64,000 bases of DNA, taken from assembly GCA_963773665.1 (NCBI GenBank), contig CAVZBZ010000002.1, positions 930,001-994,000 of the forward strand. Reading direction: 5' to 3'. This DNA comes from DATJLY01 sp963773665 (GTDB lineage: Bacteria > Pseudomonadota > Alphaproteobacteria > ATCC43930 > CGMCC-115725). Shown here piece by piece: positions 9,166 through 18,490 of the stretch (position 1 is the first letter of the stretch; each line of letters opens with the position of its first letter). The notes under the pieces were generated by a model. That model worked only from the letters and a program-made list of their open reading frames with translations, did no database searches and was not told where the DNA came from. Made by a program: the position numbers and the translations under genes.

Positions 9166-10134
9166 TCAGCCTGCGGCCGCGCGATACCCCTCTCCCGCTT
9201 TCTCCGCGACATCGCCGCGCAGCAGCTCGATCGTATCGCGGATGCCGCGCTGCAAGTCACCTCTAAACGTGAAGCCGCGCTCGCAGAACCGTTGGCTGCT
9301 CACTTCATAAGAGAGCTGGTTCATGATCGGCGAGCTGACCATGGTGATCGTTGCGCCCGGCACGAATTCGCGGATGGCATCGACAATGTTTCGGGGCGTG
9401 GCGTTGAGAGTCACGATGTTGTAGATGCGGCCGTCGAACAGGTCGTTCTGCAATATGAACGCGATGGCGCGGGCCGCGTCGGTGAGATCGAGATAGGGGC
9501 GCTTCTGGTCGTAAGCCGTGCGCCAGATCGTCACCGGCTGTCCAAAGGCGGCCTGCCAGCAGAACTTGTTCACCGCCGTATGGAAGCGCATGCCGATCGA
9601 TACCCCGAAGATGGTGCCGAACCGGCATATCACGTAGCGCAATCCCCGCGTTGCCCCGAGCTCCGCGAGGAACGCCTCTTCCGCGAGCTTCACCCGGGCA
9701 TAGGGGCTTTGCGGCTTCAGGTCTCCGGCCGGACATTCCTCATCGACAAGTCCATCCTGCACACCGTAAACGCTCGTTGACGACGGCAGAAGGACCGGCA
9801 CGCCGAGACGCGCGCACGCGCTCGCAACGCATCGCGTGGAGCCGAGATTGTTGCGTTCGACCGAGTTGGCCTTGCCGAAGCTGCTCGCCGCATCCGTGAT
9901 CGCCGCCAAATGAATGACGGCGCTCGCCCCCACGATGATGGGGTCGAGATCGAGATCGGTGACGTCACCCTCGATGAAGCGAACGCGTGTTCCGGCGGGG
10001 ATTGAAAAGAGAGATGAGTACCGCTGCGTCATCATGCTGTCGATGAGCACGAGCTCGCAATCCGCCCGCGGCGGCAGATCGCGAATTAGATGGGAACCGA
10101 TATGGCCCAATGCGCCGGTTATGACGACTTTCAT
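9166..10134 (-). CDS. NAD-dependent epimerase/dehydratase (322 aa)
   Basis: Extended SDR acting on an NDP-sugar. ATG 10134 starts directly at the Rossmann strand MKVVITGALGHIGSHLI (GxxGxxG). SSTSVYG and YARVK give the catalytic Ser/Tyr/Lys set. It marks the left edge of the polysaccharide cluster and is divergent from rmlC (10260). It could be a 4-epimerase or a 4-ketoreductase; rmlB and rmlD are not in the window and it does not look like either. Sixteen in-frame upstream codons lack homology. Confidence 0.85.
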   Translation of the reverse strand: MKVVITGALGHIGSHLIRDLPPRADCELVLIDSMMTQRYSSLFSIPAGTRVRFIEGDVTDLDLDPIIVGASAVIHLAAITDAASSFGKANSVERNNLGSTRCVASACARLGVPVLLPSSTSVYGVQDGLVDEECPAGDLKPQSPYARVKLAEEAFLAELGATRGLRYVICRFGTIFGVSIGMRFHTAVNKFCWQAAFGQPVTIWRTAYDQKRPYLDLTDAARAIAFILQNDLFDGRIYNIVTLNATPRNIVDAIREFVPGATITMVSSPIMNQLSYEVSSQRFCERGFTFRGDLQRGIRDTIELLRGDVAEKAGEGYRAAAG

Positions 10135-10259
10135 CACTGTGTGCGGAATCCAGCAGTCGCGAGGGACCGCCCGAGATAGCATAGAAGAGGCCCCTTTGCC
10201 ACTCTTGCAGGCGGCGCCGGCTTGACAATCCGCGGCTTAAATGCAATTGGGACATCGCG

Positions 10260-10817
10260 ATGATGACGGTTGAGCGCGGCTCCCTCGAAGGCGCATTGAT
10301 CTTCAGCCCGATTATGCACCGCGATGCGCGCGGCTTCTTTCAGGAGACGTTCGTGCTTGGCGCGTATCGCGAGGCGGGAATCGCCGAGCGCTTCGTCCAG
10401 GACAATCGCTCCTTTTCGGGGGGCCGCGTGCTGCGCGGTCTGCACTATCAAGTCCGCCGCCCCCAGGGGCATCTCGTCTATGTAACCGAGGGCAAGATCT
10501 TCGATGTCGGACTCGACCTGCGCCTCGGGTCGCGGAGCTTCGGGCAATCGATGCATGTATGGCTGTCGGGCGATGAGGGACGGCAGATCTACTGGCCGCC
10601 TGGCGTCGCGCACGGCTATTGCGTCGTGAGCGATGGCGCAGCCCTCCAGTACAAATGCACGGACTATTACGAAGCGGGCGACGAGGCCGGCGTGCTGTGG
10701 AACGATCCCGACCTCGCCATCGCGTGGCCGTTGCAGGACGGTTTGGTTTCTCCCCGCGACGCCGCCTTCCCTCGGCTCAGGGATGTCGCGCGCGACCGGC
10801 TTCCGAACGTCGGTTGA
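10260..10817 (+). CDS. rmlC: dTDP-4-dehydrorhamnose 3,5-epimerase (185 aa)
   Basis: RmlC cupin enzyme, which epimerises C3 and C5 of dTDP-4-keto-6-deoxyglucose on the way to dTDP-L-rhamnose and related sugars. Diagnostic motifs: HRDARGFFQETF, RVLRGLHYQ (catalytic His), DVGLDLR, WPPGVAHGYCV and YKCTDYYEAGDE followed by WNDPDLAIAWPL. Length is standard. The start is ATG ATG at 10260. The partner RmlA is at 24086-24967; RmlB and RmlD must be elsewhere, or the product is diverted to another dTDP-sugar. Confidence 0.93.
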   Translation: MMTVERGSLEGALIFSPIMHRDARGFFQETFVLGAYREAGIAERFVQDNRSFSGGRVLRGLHYQVRRPQGHLVYVTEGKIFDVGLDLRLGSRSFGQSMHVWLSGDEGRQIYWPPGVAHGYCVVSDGAALQYKCTDYYEAGDEAGVLWNDPDLAIAWPLQDGLVSPRDAAFPRLRDVARDRLPNVG

Positions 10818-10835
10818 GCAATGAACCTGCCGGCG

Positions 10836-11864
10836 TCAGGGCCTCGCCCTGTCGCCCGGCAGCACGGCATACTCTTTCACGCGGCGCCAGGAAGGCGTGG
10901 TGAATATCTTGAGAAGGGGAATGCGCTTCGGCGAAAGGAAGGCGCGCCCGGCCGACACGGTCCGGAACAGGTACTCGATGCGCCAAGCCAGTCCGGCGGG
11001 CAGCCGCCGCACGAACCGCTTCTTGCTGAGCTGCCGCGACAGGTCGTAATTGAGCATCGAGGCGTAATAGCCGCTGAAGAGCGTCAGCAGGCTCGTCCGC
11101 ACTGTTTCCGTGTTGTCTCCGCCTGCGAGAAAATCGAGGAGGCGGCGAAAGTAATCCGGAGCCATGTGCGACGTGATCGCCAACGGGCGTGCGCCCAAGG
11201 TGAGCGCCGCGCCTGCGTATTCCCGCATGTGGTAGGGCACCGGTTCGCGCCGCAATTTGCCGCACCGCGCGATATGGGCCGTGAGCGTCAGGTCGAGGAA
11301 CCCTACGCCGACGCTGAGGTTCTCGCTGAAATCCTGGCTCGCGAGGAAATCGAAGGCCGCGCGAAGGACGTTGGTCCGAACGACCCCGTAGTTGGCTGCG
11401 CTCGCCGCTGCGGCGCGCTCCGTCCACGACTCCATGGCCGCCTGGTGGTGGTAGGGCAGCGGCCATACGACCAGACGGCGGCGAAACGGCTGGAACAGAT
11501 AGGTATAGCCAGCGCAGAACGAATAATCCGGATGTGCGTCGAGAAATTCGACGCTTCGCTCGATCCCCTCGGGCAGCAGGAAATCATCGTCGTCGCATTG
11601 CGCGACATAGGGCGTGGTGACCGCAGCCAGTGCCGCCTGCACCTTGGCAAAATAGACATCCAGACCTCCGACACGGTGCAAGTATCGTACGTTCGGCCGC
11701 GTGCGAAGCTCGGATTGCCACTCCCGCTCGGAGCTGTCGGCGATGATGACCGGATAGGGAGTTTTCAGAAACCAGTTGAGAGAACGCTCGAGATAGCGGG
11801 GACGGTCGTGCGATATGAGGACGATCGTGCACTCCGGACTCGCGTCCGTCGCCCCGACCATCAT
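10836..11864 (-). CDS. Family 2-like glycosyltransferase, TIGR00180 type (342 aa)
   Basis: Probable polysaccharide glycosyltransferase with a GT-A fold. The N-terminus TIVLISHDRPRYLERSLNWF and the acidic metal-binding region QCDDDDFLLPEG match the TIGR00180 group, and the C-terminal half is helical. ATG 11864 overlaps the stop of the upstream PLP enzyme in an ATGA junction (11861-11864), which points to translational coupling and decides the start. A second member of this type is at 21595-22842. Donor and acceptor are unknown. Confidence 0.82.
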   Translation of the reverse strand: MMVGATDASPECTIVLISHDRPRYLERSLNWFLKTPYPVIIADSSEREWQSELRTRPNVRYLHRVGGLDVYFAKVQAALAAVTTPYVAQCDDDDFLLPEGIERSVEFLDAHPDYSFCAGYTYLFQPFRRRLVVWPLPYHHQAAMESWTERAAAASAANYGVVRTNVLRAAFDFLASQDFSENLSVGVGFLDLTLTAHIARCGKLRREPVPYHMREYAGAALTLGARPLAITSHMAPDYFRRLLDFLAGGDNTETVRTSLLTLFSGYYASMLNYDLSRQLSKKRFVRRLPAGLAWRIEYLFRTVSAGRAFLSPKRIPLLKIFTTPSWRRVKEYAVLPGDRARP

Positions 11865-12989
11865 CTGCCGGAGGACCGTCCCAGGAGACGGTGAATGCCG
11901 TCGCTCATCTTGTCGAGATCGGAGTCCGTCAGATTGAGCGCACAAGGCAGGTTGATGCCGCGCCCGGACACGTCGTAGGCGACCGGATGATCGCGGCGGC
12001 CCGACGTTCTCGCGGTTGGGATAGGCCGGAAGGAAGCTCAGGGGATAGAAGAACGGCCGGACCGGCAGGTCGAGTTTCGGAAATTCCTCGAGCGCCTTGT
12101 CGCGCGTCATGCCATGCGATTTTCCGAAGATGAGCGCGGTGTTCCACGCGCTGTTCACCACGTTCGAGGGCTCGGGATTGAAAGCGAGGTCCGGGATGTC
12201 GGCCAAGCGCTCGCGATAGCCCTTCCAGATCCATCGCTTCTTGCCGACGAGCTCGTCGAGCCGCTGAAACTGCGCATAACCGAGCGCGGCCTGAAGATTG
12301 AAGGGCATGTATTTGAAGGTGATTTCCGTATTGAAATACGTTCCGGGCGCGCGGCCGTGGTCGCGCAAGAACTTGCAGCGCTCGAACAAGGCGTCATCGT
12401 CGATGAGCAGCATGCCGCCTTCGCCGGTCGTCAGCGTCTTCGTGCGATGGAAGCTGAATGCGGATGCGATGCCGAATTTGCCGGCCCGCGTGCCGCGATA
12501 TGTGGAACCCAGCGCTTCGGCCGAATCCTCGATGGCGAAAATGCCGCGACGGCCGCACAATTCGAGGATCCCGTCCCAATCTGGCATGTTGCCATAGAGA
12601 TCGACGACGATCACCGCCTTGGTCCGCGGCGTAATCGCGCGCTCGATGGTCTCGGGCGTGAGGCACCACGATACGGGATCGATATCGGCCAGCACGGTCT
12701 CGGCGCGCTGGTAGGTGATGCAGGCCGTCGATCCCACCCAAGTGCACTCGGGCGCGATGACCTCGTCTTCAGGCCCGATGTCGAGGCCGGCCAGGAGAAG
12801 ATGGAGAGCCGTCGTGCAATTCGGCGTCATCAGCGCGTGACGGCGGTCGTGATAGCGCGCGAACTCGGCCTCGAAGAGCTCGACGTAATGATAGGCCTGC
12901 TTGCCGTACCAGCCGTTGCGCAAGGCATCGAGCACGATCTTCTCCTCGTGCTCTGTGATCCAGGGGCCGGCCATGTATATTTCGGACAT
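11861..12989 (-). pseudogene. DegT/DnrJ/EryC1/StrS sugar aminotransferase, frameshifted near its 3' end
   Basis: PLP-dependent NDP-4-ketosugar aminotransferase. The N-terminal 329 codons are intact: MAGPWITEHEEK, the PLP Lys in FHRTKTLTTGEGG, and YMPFNLQAALGYAQ. At plus-strand CCC 12000-12002 one extra base shifts the frame. Removing it restores VGRRDHPVAYDVSG and then GRGINLPCALNLTDSDLDKM, ending at TGA 11861-11863 with 375 aa in total. That stop overlaps the next gene's ATG, which supports the repaired frame. As written, the frame reads on into the downstream glycosyltransferase as a spurious fusion. It may be a real mutation or a sequence error. Confidence 0.85.
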
Positions 12990-13002
12990 CGGCGTCTCCG
13001 CT

Positions 13003-13773
13003 TCAGTTGGCCTTGCGCCAGATGCAGGCCTTGACCGGTCCGAATTCGCCGATCTCCTGCGGCAGGTCTTTCGCCAAAAGATTTATCTGCGAGTCATAGC
13101 GAAGCGGCTCGCCGGACCTTTCCGCCAGCTTGGCATAAACGACGCGACTCAGGAAATGATAGGTGCTGCTGATATGCACCACCCTCTCGACGAAGTACGA
13201 GGGGCTCGACCAGCTCTTCACCTGGTGGAGATCGAGGAACAGATTGTGCCAGGGCGCCTCGATCGGCTGCAGCCCGAGACGCCGGCGCAGGAGATTGGTC
13301 TCCTCGCCGCCCTCGTTGAAGCATTCGATCATCACGTACGTCCCGCCCGGATCGAGAATTTCGGCGACCGAATGCACGGCGTCGCGCTGCGCCGAAACGC
13401 TCGTCAGGTTGATGAGACAGCGTTGCGAGTAGACCAGCGGAAAAGATCCCCACAGATTCGGAACCGGGGGAACGGAGGCCTGATGAACGGCAATCTCTGC
13501 ATCGAGCGATGCGGCTGCGATGCTCGACCGCGCCGTCGCGACCATCTTGTCCGAGAAATCGAATCCGACGCCCGAGCAGCTTTTCTCCTTGGCCAACCGG
13601 ATGAGCGTGTCGCCGTTGCCGCAGCCAATGTCGAGAACGCGTGAACCCCGCGGAACGAAATTCTCGAGGAAGCGCTCTTCGATCTCGGTCAAAACGAAGT
13701 CGTTCGTCCCGGCGAGATGGCCGAGCGACGCGCGCTCGTTCCAGAATTGAAGAATATTGTCGGACTGAGTCAT
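13003..13773 (-). CDS. Class I SAM-dependent methyltransferase (256 aa)
   Basis: Rossmann-fold methyltransferase with motif I VLDIGCGNGDTLIRLA near residues 45-60 and an acidic residue ending strand 2 (GVGFDFSDKM). It probably methylates a sugar hydroxyl or an intermediate of the polysaccharide. ATG 13773 is the only good start. It lies between a CmcI-like gene (13799) and the aminotransferase (12989), all in one minus-strand run with short gaps, so co-transcription is likely. Confidence 0.85.
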   Translation of the reverse strand: MTQSDNILQFWNERASLGHLAGTNDFVLTEIEERFLENFVPRGSRVLDIGCGNGDTLIRLAKEKSCSGVGFDFSDKMVATARSSIAAASLDAEIAVHQASVPPVPNLWGSFPLVYSQRCLINLTSVSAQRDAVHSVAEILDPGGTYVMIECFNEGGEETNLLRRRLGLQPIEAPWHNLFLDLHQVKSWSSPSYFVERVVHISSTYHFLSRVVYAKLAERSGEPLRYDSQINLLAKDLPQEIGEFGPVKACIWRKAN

Positions 13774-13798
13774 GACGTGTTGGAGCCTGGTGTTTGCC

Positions 13799-14533
13799 TC
13801 AGTCCCCGATGCACAGGCAATAGCCCCCGGGACAATAGGTCATGAGGAGCTTGCGATCGGTGTTCCCGTGGATTTCGAACCTGTCGGTCTCCGCGAGGTA
13901 GGCCTTGAGCGCCGTGCCTGGATTGTTGCCAGGCCCCCATGGGCGCTGACGATGCGTCTGCGCCGGAATGTCTTCGACGACCGTATCCGACACCACGAGG
14001 AACTGCCCCTTCGTTACCAACGGGGCATAGGTGCGCAATTCCTGCAGCACGTGGTCGTGGGTATGGTTCGAATCGAGCACCACCATGACCGACCGGCCCG
14101 GCTCGACATGGCGCTTCACCTGAGCGACGAGGGCGGGATCGATCGACGATCCCTTGTAGAGATGAATGCGGTTCGAGAATGGGTAGCTCATGATCTGCGC
14201 GCTGACATGATCCATGAGATTGAGATCGATGCCGATCACGCTGCCCTTTCCGGCAAGCTGCATGAGGGACGCGTAGAGGATCACCGAGCCGCCCCATGCG
14301 ATGCCGGTCTCGATGATGATGTCGGGCTTCGTTTCCCAGATGATTTCCTGGATCGCGACGATGTCCTGAGGCAGCTGGATGACCGGCAGCCCGAGCCAGG
14401 TCCATTGATATCCGTAATTGTATTTGTCGGACTTGGTGACGATCTCGAGGGCAAGCTTGTTGAGCTCAACGTTGTTCGACTGGGCCACCGCGTCTCGTCG
14501 CTTCGCCTCTTCGAACTCGTCACGGACGAACAT
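13799..14533 (-). CDS. Cephalosporin hydroxylase/CmcI-like O-methyltransferase (244 aa)
   Basis: Matches the CmcI/rhamnosyl O-methyltransferase family: IIETGIAWGGSVILYASL (SAM-binding region), GIDLNL, VLDSNHTHDHVLQELR and the C-terminal LMTYCPGGYCLC. Family members methylate sugar hydroxyls, as in glycolipid and polysaccharide rhamnose methylation, so a polysaccharide O-methylation role fits here. Length is typical. The start ATG 14533 follows the ABC exporter stop by 15 bases. Confidence 0.87.
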   Translation of the reverse strand: MFVRDEFEEAKRRDAVAQSNNVELNKLALEIVTKSDKYNYGYQWTWLGLPVIQLPQDIVAIQEIIWETKPDIIIETGIAWGGSVILYASLMQLAGKGSVIGIDLNLMDHVSAQIMSYPFSNRIHLYKGSSIDPALVAQVKRHVEPGRSVMVVLDSNHTHDHVLQELRTYAPLVTKGQFLVVSDTVVEDIPAQTHRQRPWGPGNNPGTALKAYLAETDRFEIHGNTDRKLLMTYCPGGYCLCIGD

Positions 14534-14548
14534 ATGCCCCTCTTTCGG

Positions 14549-16345
14549 TCATGCGCTGCCGCTCCGTGTCAAAAGGTCGCCGCGGAAGTGGCGGAACTCG
14601 GCGCAGTCGCGCATCAGCCGGTCATAGCTCGCCGCCATGACCAAAATACCCCGGCGCATGAACATTACCTTGTCGAACCGCGCGAGATGGTCGAGGTCGT
14701 GGGTCATCACGAGTACGGTCACGGGCAGACGCGGCGAAGTGAGAAGCTCAAATATCCTGCGCGCCGTGGGCGGGTCAAGAGCGTTCGCCGGTTCGTCCAG
14801 GACGAGAAGTTCGGGCTTCGAATAAAGCGCGCGGGAGATGCCGAGCCGCTGGCGCTCGCCGCCGGAGAAATTGACGCCGGCCTCGCCGACCACCGCGTCG
14901 AGACCGTTCTTGCGCCCGTCGATCGCCGCTTCGATTTCCGACATCATCGCGACTTCGCGACAGCGGGCGGCGTCGATCGCGTCATCCTTGACGCCGAAGG
15001 CGATGTTCCGGGCAATCGAATCGTTGAGCAGCAAGGGCGCTTGCGGCACGTAACCCACCACGCCCGCCTTCCAGGTGAGCGGTCCGCTCAGCGGATTGGC
15101 GCCGATCAGGATTTCGCCATCTTCGGGCGCGAGAAGGCCGAGAACCAGATCGGCCAGTGTGCTCTTGCCGGCCCCCGAATCGCCGACCACGGCGACCCTG
15201 TCGCCGCGCGAGATTTCGAAGGAGAGGCGTGCAACGGCCGGCTCATCCCGACCGGGATAGCGGTAGGACACGTTGCGAAATTCGATCCGCTGCGGCATGC
15301 GGTCGAGCGCGAGGCAGGGGTCGGGCCGTCCGGACGGGGCGGCAATCATTCGCGTCACGCGGTCCGCCGTCGGCTGGTTGTACTGGAGCATGGCAACGCT
15401 GGCATAGACTTGCTGCAGCATCGGCAACAGCCGAAAGCCCGCATATCCGAATGTCGCAAGGAACGGCAGGTCGGACCTCACGTCCTCGCCCATGAGCGAA
15501 CGATAGATCGGCAACGCGAAAATGGCGCAGACCGCCATCAGCTCGAGCGCGTATTTCGACAGAATCGGCAGAATACGGGCGACGGCTTCGGCGCGATTCA
15601 ACTCCCTAAGCGCATTCGCCATCCGTCTGACGAAATAGCCGCAATCGCCGAGAAGCAGAATTTCCCTTGCCGCCGAATACATGTCCGTTGCGGCGACGGT
15701 CGCCTGGCTGCTGTAGTCCACCCACCGTTTGCCCGAACTGGCGATGTGCGCGGCGCTGTAGCGATAGATCAGCGCATAGACCACGGCGGCCGTGATGAAG
15801 AACAGGCCGCTCAGCACCGGCGTCACCCAGAGCAGGAGACCCAAAATCAGGATCGCCTGCACGATCCGGACCATCATGTTGCATAACTGAAGAACCCCGC
15901 CGGCCGCCAGACGACCGACTTCAATGCACGTTTGGTGCGCGAGATCGGCGGGAGGATTGACCATGAAAAACGAGAACGGACGACGGAAATGAGCGTGCGC
16001 AAGGCGATCGGAGAGGCTTACCGCCACAGCGGCCACGTAGTTGTTCGTCCACCAGGTCAGCGACAGCGACGCGGCAGTGCTGAGAATGAAAAGAGAGATG
16101 GTGACAAAGGCCATGATGTGGACGGGGGGAAGGTGCGAAAGACCGAGCACGTGGAGCAGCGTGCGAACGGTGCCGCTGCTCTCGAACCTCGACGGATCGA
16201 CCATGATGGCGACCAACGGCATGACCGACGCCACGCCGAACATTTCGAGCAGGCCGACGAGGACGGACAGGCCCGCGATGCCAAAGAACCGCAGCCGGCA
16301 ATCCGGGGGGATCGATCGATAGACGGAGCGAATCGAAGCCCACAT
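14549..16345 (-). CDS. ABC transporter, fused permease and ATPase, PglK/MsbA-like (598 aa)
   Basis: Half-size exporter with a six-helix transmembrane domain (about residues 20-310) and an ATPase domain (about 350-580). The ATPase shows Walker A GDSGAGKS (Lys394), Q-loop VPQAPLL, signature FSGGERQRLG, Walker B LLVLDEPANALD and the H-loop MTHDLDHL. Located inside a polysaccharide cluster, it may flip a lipid-linked oligosaccharide as PglK does, although export of a glycolipid is equally possible. It heads the minus-strand run 10836-16345. The upstream gap to 16584 holds no gene. Confidence 0.9.
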   Translation of the reverse strand: MWASIRSVYRSIPPDCRLRFFGIAGLSVLVGLLEMFGVASVMPLVAIMVDPSRFESSGTVRTLLHVLGLSHLPPVHIMAFVTISLFILSTAASLSLTWWTNNYVAAVAVSLSDRLAHAHFRRPFSFFMVNPPADLAHQTCIEVGRLAAGGVLQLCNMMVRIVQAILILGLLLWVTPVLSGLFFITAAVVYALIYRYSAAHIASSGKRWVDYSSQATVAATDMYSAAREILLLGDCGYFVRRMANALRELNRAEAVARILPILSKYALELMAVCAIFALPIYRSLMGEDVRSDLPFLATFGYAGFRLLPMLQQVYASVAMLQYNQPTADRVTRMIAAPSGRPDPCLALDRMPQRIEFRNVSYRYPGRDEPAVARLSFEISRGDRVAVVGDSGAGKSTLADLVLGLLAPEDGEILIGANPLSGPLTWKAGVVGYVPQAPLLLNDSIARNIAFGVKDDAIDAARCREVAMMSEIEAAIDGRKNGLDAVVGEAGVNFSGGERQRLGISRALYSKPELLVLDEPANALDPPTARRIFELLTSPRLPVTVLVMTHDLDHLARFDKVMFMRRGILVMAASYDRLMRDCAEFRHFRGDLLTRSGSA

Positions 16346-16583
16346 TCAGAATGTCGCCCTTCGTGACAAACTCTGTCGTCGCCCGCATTGACAGGCGGCA
16401 CAGTATCTTAGCACACCGGCGCCGATGCGTCTGGCTGGCAAGGCCAGAGCGATGCGACTGGTTTGCTGATGGGTCAATTTCAAACCCAGGCTATCCCGAT
16501 CCGCGTTGAAAGCCTCCCCAGGAGTGCCATACTCCGCGCGTGCCAACGAGGCGCCTCGAGCGCCCACACGAAGACCGGCCGCC

Positions 16584-17429
16584 ATGATCGGTATGAAAGA
16601 ACGAGAAATACGAAGGCTAGCTTCGGCGTTGGCTCCGCCGATGCTGCTGGCAATCTATTCCCAGTGGCGCAACGGTGGGACCCTCCGGCATCTCGGCAAG
16701 ACCTTCACCGGCGTATTCGCAACGTTCGATGATGTAAGGCACAGCTTTCGAGAGCCCGTGCAATACCATTCGCCGCAGTCCGAATCGACAGAAATCGCGC
16801 GGTTGGAAGCCACAAAGGTGGCATTTCTGAAATCCCACCGCGGCGAATCTCCCGCAGCGAATGACCGGCACAGGCTACTCGCATTGCTGGCGTCGGGGTC
16901 GAATGAAACAGCGCCCCATATCCTGGACATAGGGGGCGGAACCGGGAGCGCGCTTCCGTACCTGACGTATAGCTGCCTCGGTAAATCGCCGCGCCTTACC
17001 GTATGCGAGTTGGCACCGATCGTTCAGGCGGCGAACCGGGTTTTCAATGATGTGCCGTCAATACGATTCGTGACTAGCATCGAAGACGCCAGTGGCCCCG
17101 TGGAAATCGCATTTTTCGGTTCGAGCCTGCAGTATTTCGAGGATTATCGAGCGGCCGTGAAACAGGCCGCCGCGCTCAAGCCGCGCGTGATCGCGGTTGC
17201 CGACAGCGCTTTGACGGATGCCCCGACTTTCGTCACCGCCCAAATCAATATGCCGCGCCGAATAATCCCGAACAGGGTCATCAATCGAGCTGAACTGACC
17301 GATTACCTGAGCGGATTGGGGTTCCGCGCAATCTACCGGATTGATTCGATGGCGGCGGCGCACTTTCGCGATTTCCCTGCGCCGCAAAACTCGAGCGCCA
17401 TATCGACTCTGATCTTCACCAGTCGCTAG
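16584..17429 (+). CDS. Putative methyltransferase, TIGR04325-like (281 aa)
   Basis: SAM-dependent methyltransferase-like protein. The leader GVFATFDDVRHSF and motif I HILDIGGGTGSALPYL resemble the TIGR04325 family found in surface-polysaccharide loci. The strand 2 acidic residue is in LTVCELAPIVQAA. The start is uncertain: ATG 16584 or 16593, both with weak ribosome sites; the open frame reaches back to 16506 but looks non-coding. The base composition looks less GC-rich than the flanking genes, which may indicate transfer. A stem-loop follows the stop. Confidence 0.72.
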   Translation: MIGMKEREIRRLASALAPPMLLAIYSQWRNGGTLRHLGKTFTGVFATFDDVRHSFREPVQYHSPQSESTEIARLEATKVAFLKSHRGESPAANDRHRLLALLASGSNETAPHILDIGGGTGSALPYLTYSCLGKSPRLTVCELAPIVQAANRVFNDVPSIRFVTSIEDASGPVEIAFFGSSLQYFEDYRAAVKQAAALKPRVIAVADSALTDAPTFVTAQINMPRRIIPNRVINRAELTDYLSGLGFRAIYRIDSMAAAHFRDFPAPQNSSAISTLIFTSR

Positions 17430-17463
17430 GACGCAAACCAACCACTACCGACCGTTTGCGTCC
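17429..17463 (+). terminator. Stem-loop after the TIGR04325-like gene
   Basis: A perfect 10-bp stem, GGACGCAAAC at 17429-17438 and GTTTGCGTCC at 17454-17463, encloses a 15-base loop and begins at the last base of the stop codon. No T tract follows, so it may be a Rho-assisted end or a 3' stabilising hairpin. Confidence 0.5.
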
Positions 17464-17595
17464 CTCGCGCCGCGCCGGTAAAATCCGGCCGCCCGTTCCC
17501 GCCCGGCCTCATGGTCGGGGCGCGGCCCTCTTCGGGTCTTCCACATCGCGCCACGCCGCCGGCGAGCGTTTTACGAAAGGTTTTCGGTCGTAGCG

Positions 17596-18486
17596 ATGTC
17601 ATCCTCCAAGGCTTTTGCGCCGGGCGCGCTTGTCAACGCGACGATGCCTCGGGCGCTCATCAACATCTTCCATCGCTTCGCCGTCAGCGGAGTGATCGCG
17701 AGCTTTCCCAAGACCGGCAATACCTGGTTTGGACTGATGCTGCGCCATCTCATCGTCGATGCTTACGGCCTTCCTCCCGAGAGGATACGAAAGCTCTTCG
17801 TGAGCGACCATCGCCCGAGCGAGTTTCTAAGCCTCCCGTTCGGCATACCTCTCATCTATCACAACCACTTCATTCCGTACGTGGATGGGGTAGAGCCGCA
17901 TCTTGGCGACATGTTCCGGTTCATCGCGCCGTTTCGCAGTTCTCCGATGCTCGTTCTATTCCGCAACCCGAAGGATGTGATGGTTTCGGCCTACATGGAG
18001 CATGTGTCCCGCGATGGCGGGCCGGGCTTTCGCGGCACGATCGCAGAGTTCGCCAATGACGACGCGCTCGGCGTGAAGAAATTCGTCCGATACTACAATG
18101 CGCTCGCTTCGTTCCGGCGCGCCGGAGACGGGCCGACGCTGATCCTGAGGTATGAGGATTTGTGGTCCGAGACCGCCGAATGGCTGAGACGGGGAGCGGA
18201 GTTTCTGGGGGTAAGGCGCATCAGCGACGAAGGGATAAGGCGCGCCATCTTCGCATGCAGTTTCGAAAACATGCGCCGCATGGAAGATGTCGCCTCGCCT
18301 CAGACCGCGCTCGTGCCGGGCCTCTTCAATCGGCAGTTTGAAGACATCAATTCACGCCGCGTGCGCGCCGGCGGAAGCAGTTGGCGAAAGCACCTGAGCG
18401 CCGACACCGCGGCCTTCATCGACGACTATGTCGAGCGCCACCTCGACCGGTTTTTCCCAAAGACGCCTGCGGCCATCGGTACCTGA
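17596..18486 (+). CDS. PAPS-dependent sulfotransferase (296 aa)
   Basis: Cytosolic-type sulfotransferase fold. The 5'-phosphosulfate loop SFPKTGNTW is at residues 36-44, the 3'-phosphate-binding segment LFRNPKDVMVSAY at about 121-133, and the C-terminal RVRAGGSSWRKHL at about 255-267 corresponds to the RKGxxGDWK motif. It probably sulfates a sugar of the polysaccharide with PAPS; no PAPS-making genes are in the window. It stands between opposite-strand neighbours, convergent with the GT2 gene at 18491. Confidence 0.88.
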   Translation: MSSSKAFAPGALVNATMPRALINIFHRFAVSGVIASFPKTGNTWFGLMLRHLIVDAYGLPPERIRKLFVSDHRPSEFLSLPFGIPLIYHNHFIPYVDGVEPHLGDMFRFIAPFRSSPMLVLFRNPKDVMVSAYMEHVSRDGGPGFRGTIAEFANDDALGVKKFVRYYNALASFRRAGDGPTLILRYEDLWSETAEWLRRGAEFLGVRRISDEGIRRAIFACSFENMRRMEDVASPQTALVPGLFNRQFEDINSRRVRAGGSSWRKHLSADTAAFIDDYVERHLDRFFPKTPAAIGT

Positions 18487-18490
18487 CCCT

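Noticed and set aside
10222..10260. TTGACA upstream of rmlC as a promoter
   Set aside because: A good -35 hexamer, but no convincing -10 box at 16-18 bases, so it was not listed as a promoter.
10836..12989. A 717-aa aminotransferase-glycosyltransferase fusion
   Set aside because: The apparent fusion is caused by the one-base frame break at 12000-12002. The repaired aminotransferase stops at 11861 and the glycosyltransferase has its own overlapping ATG.
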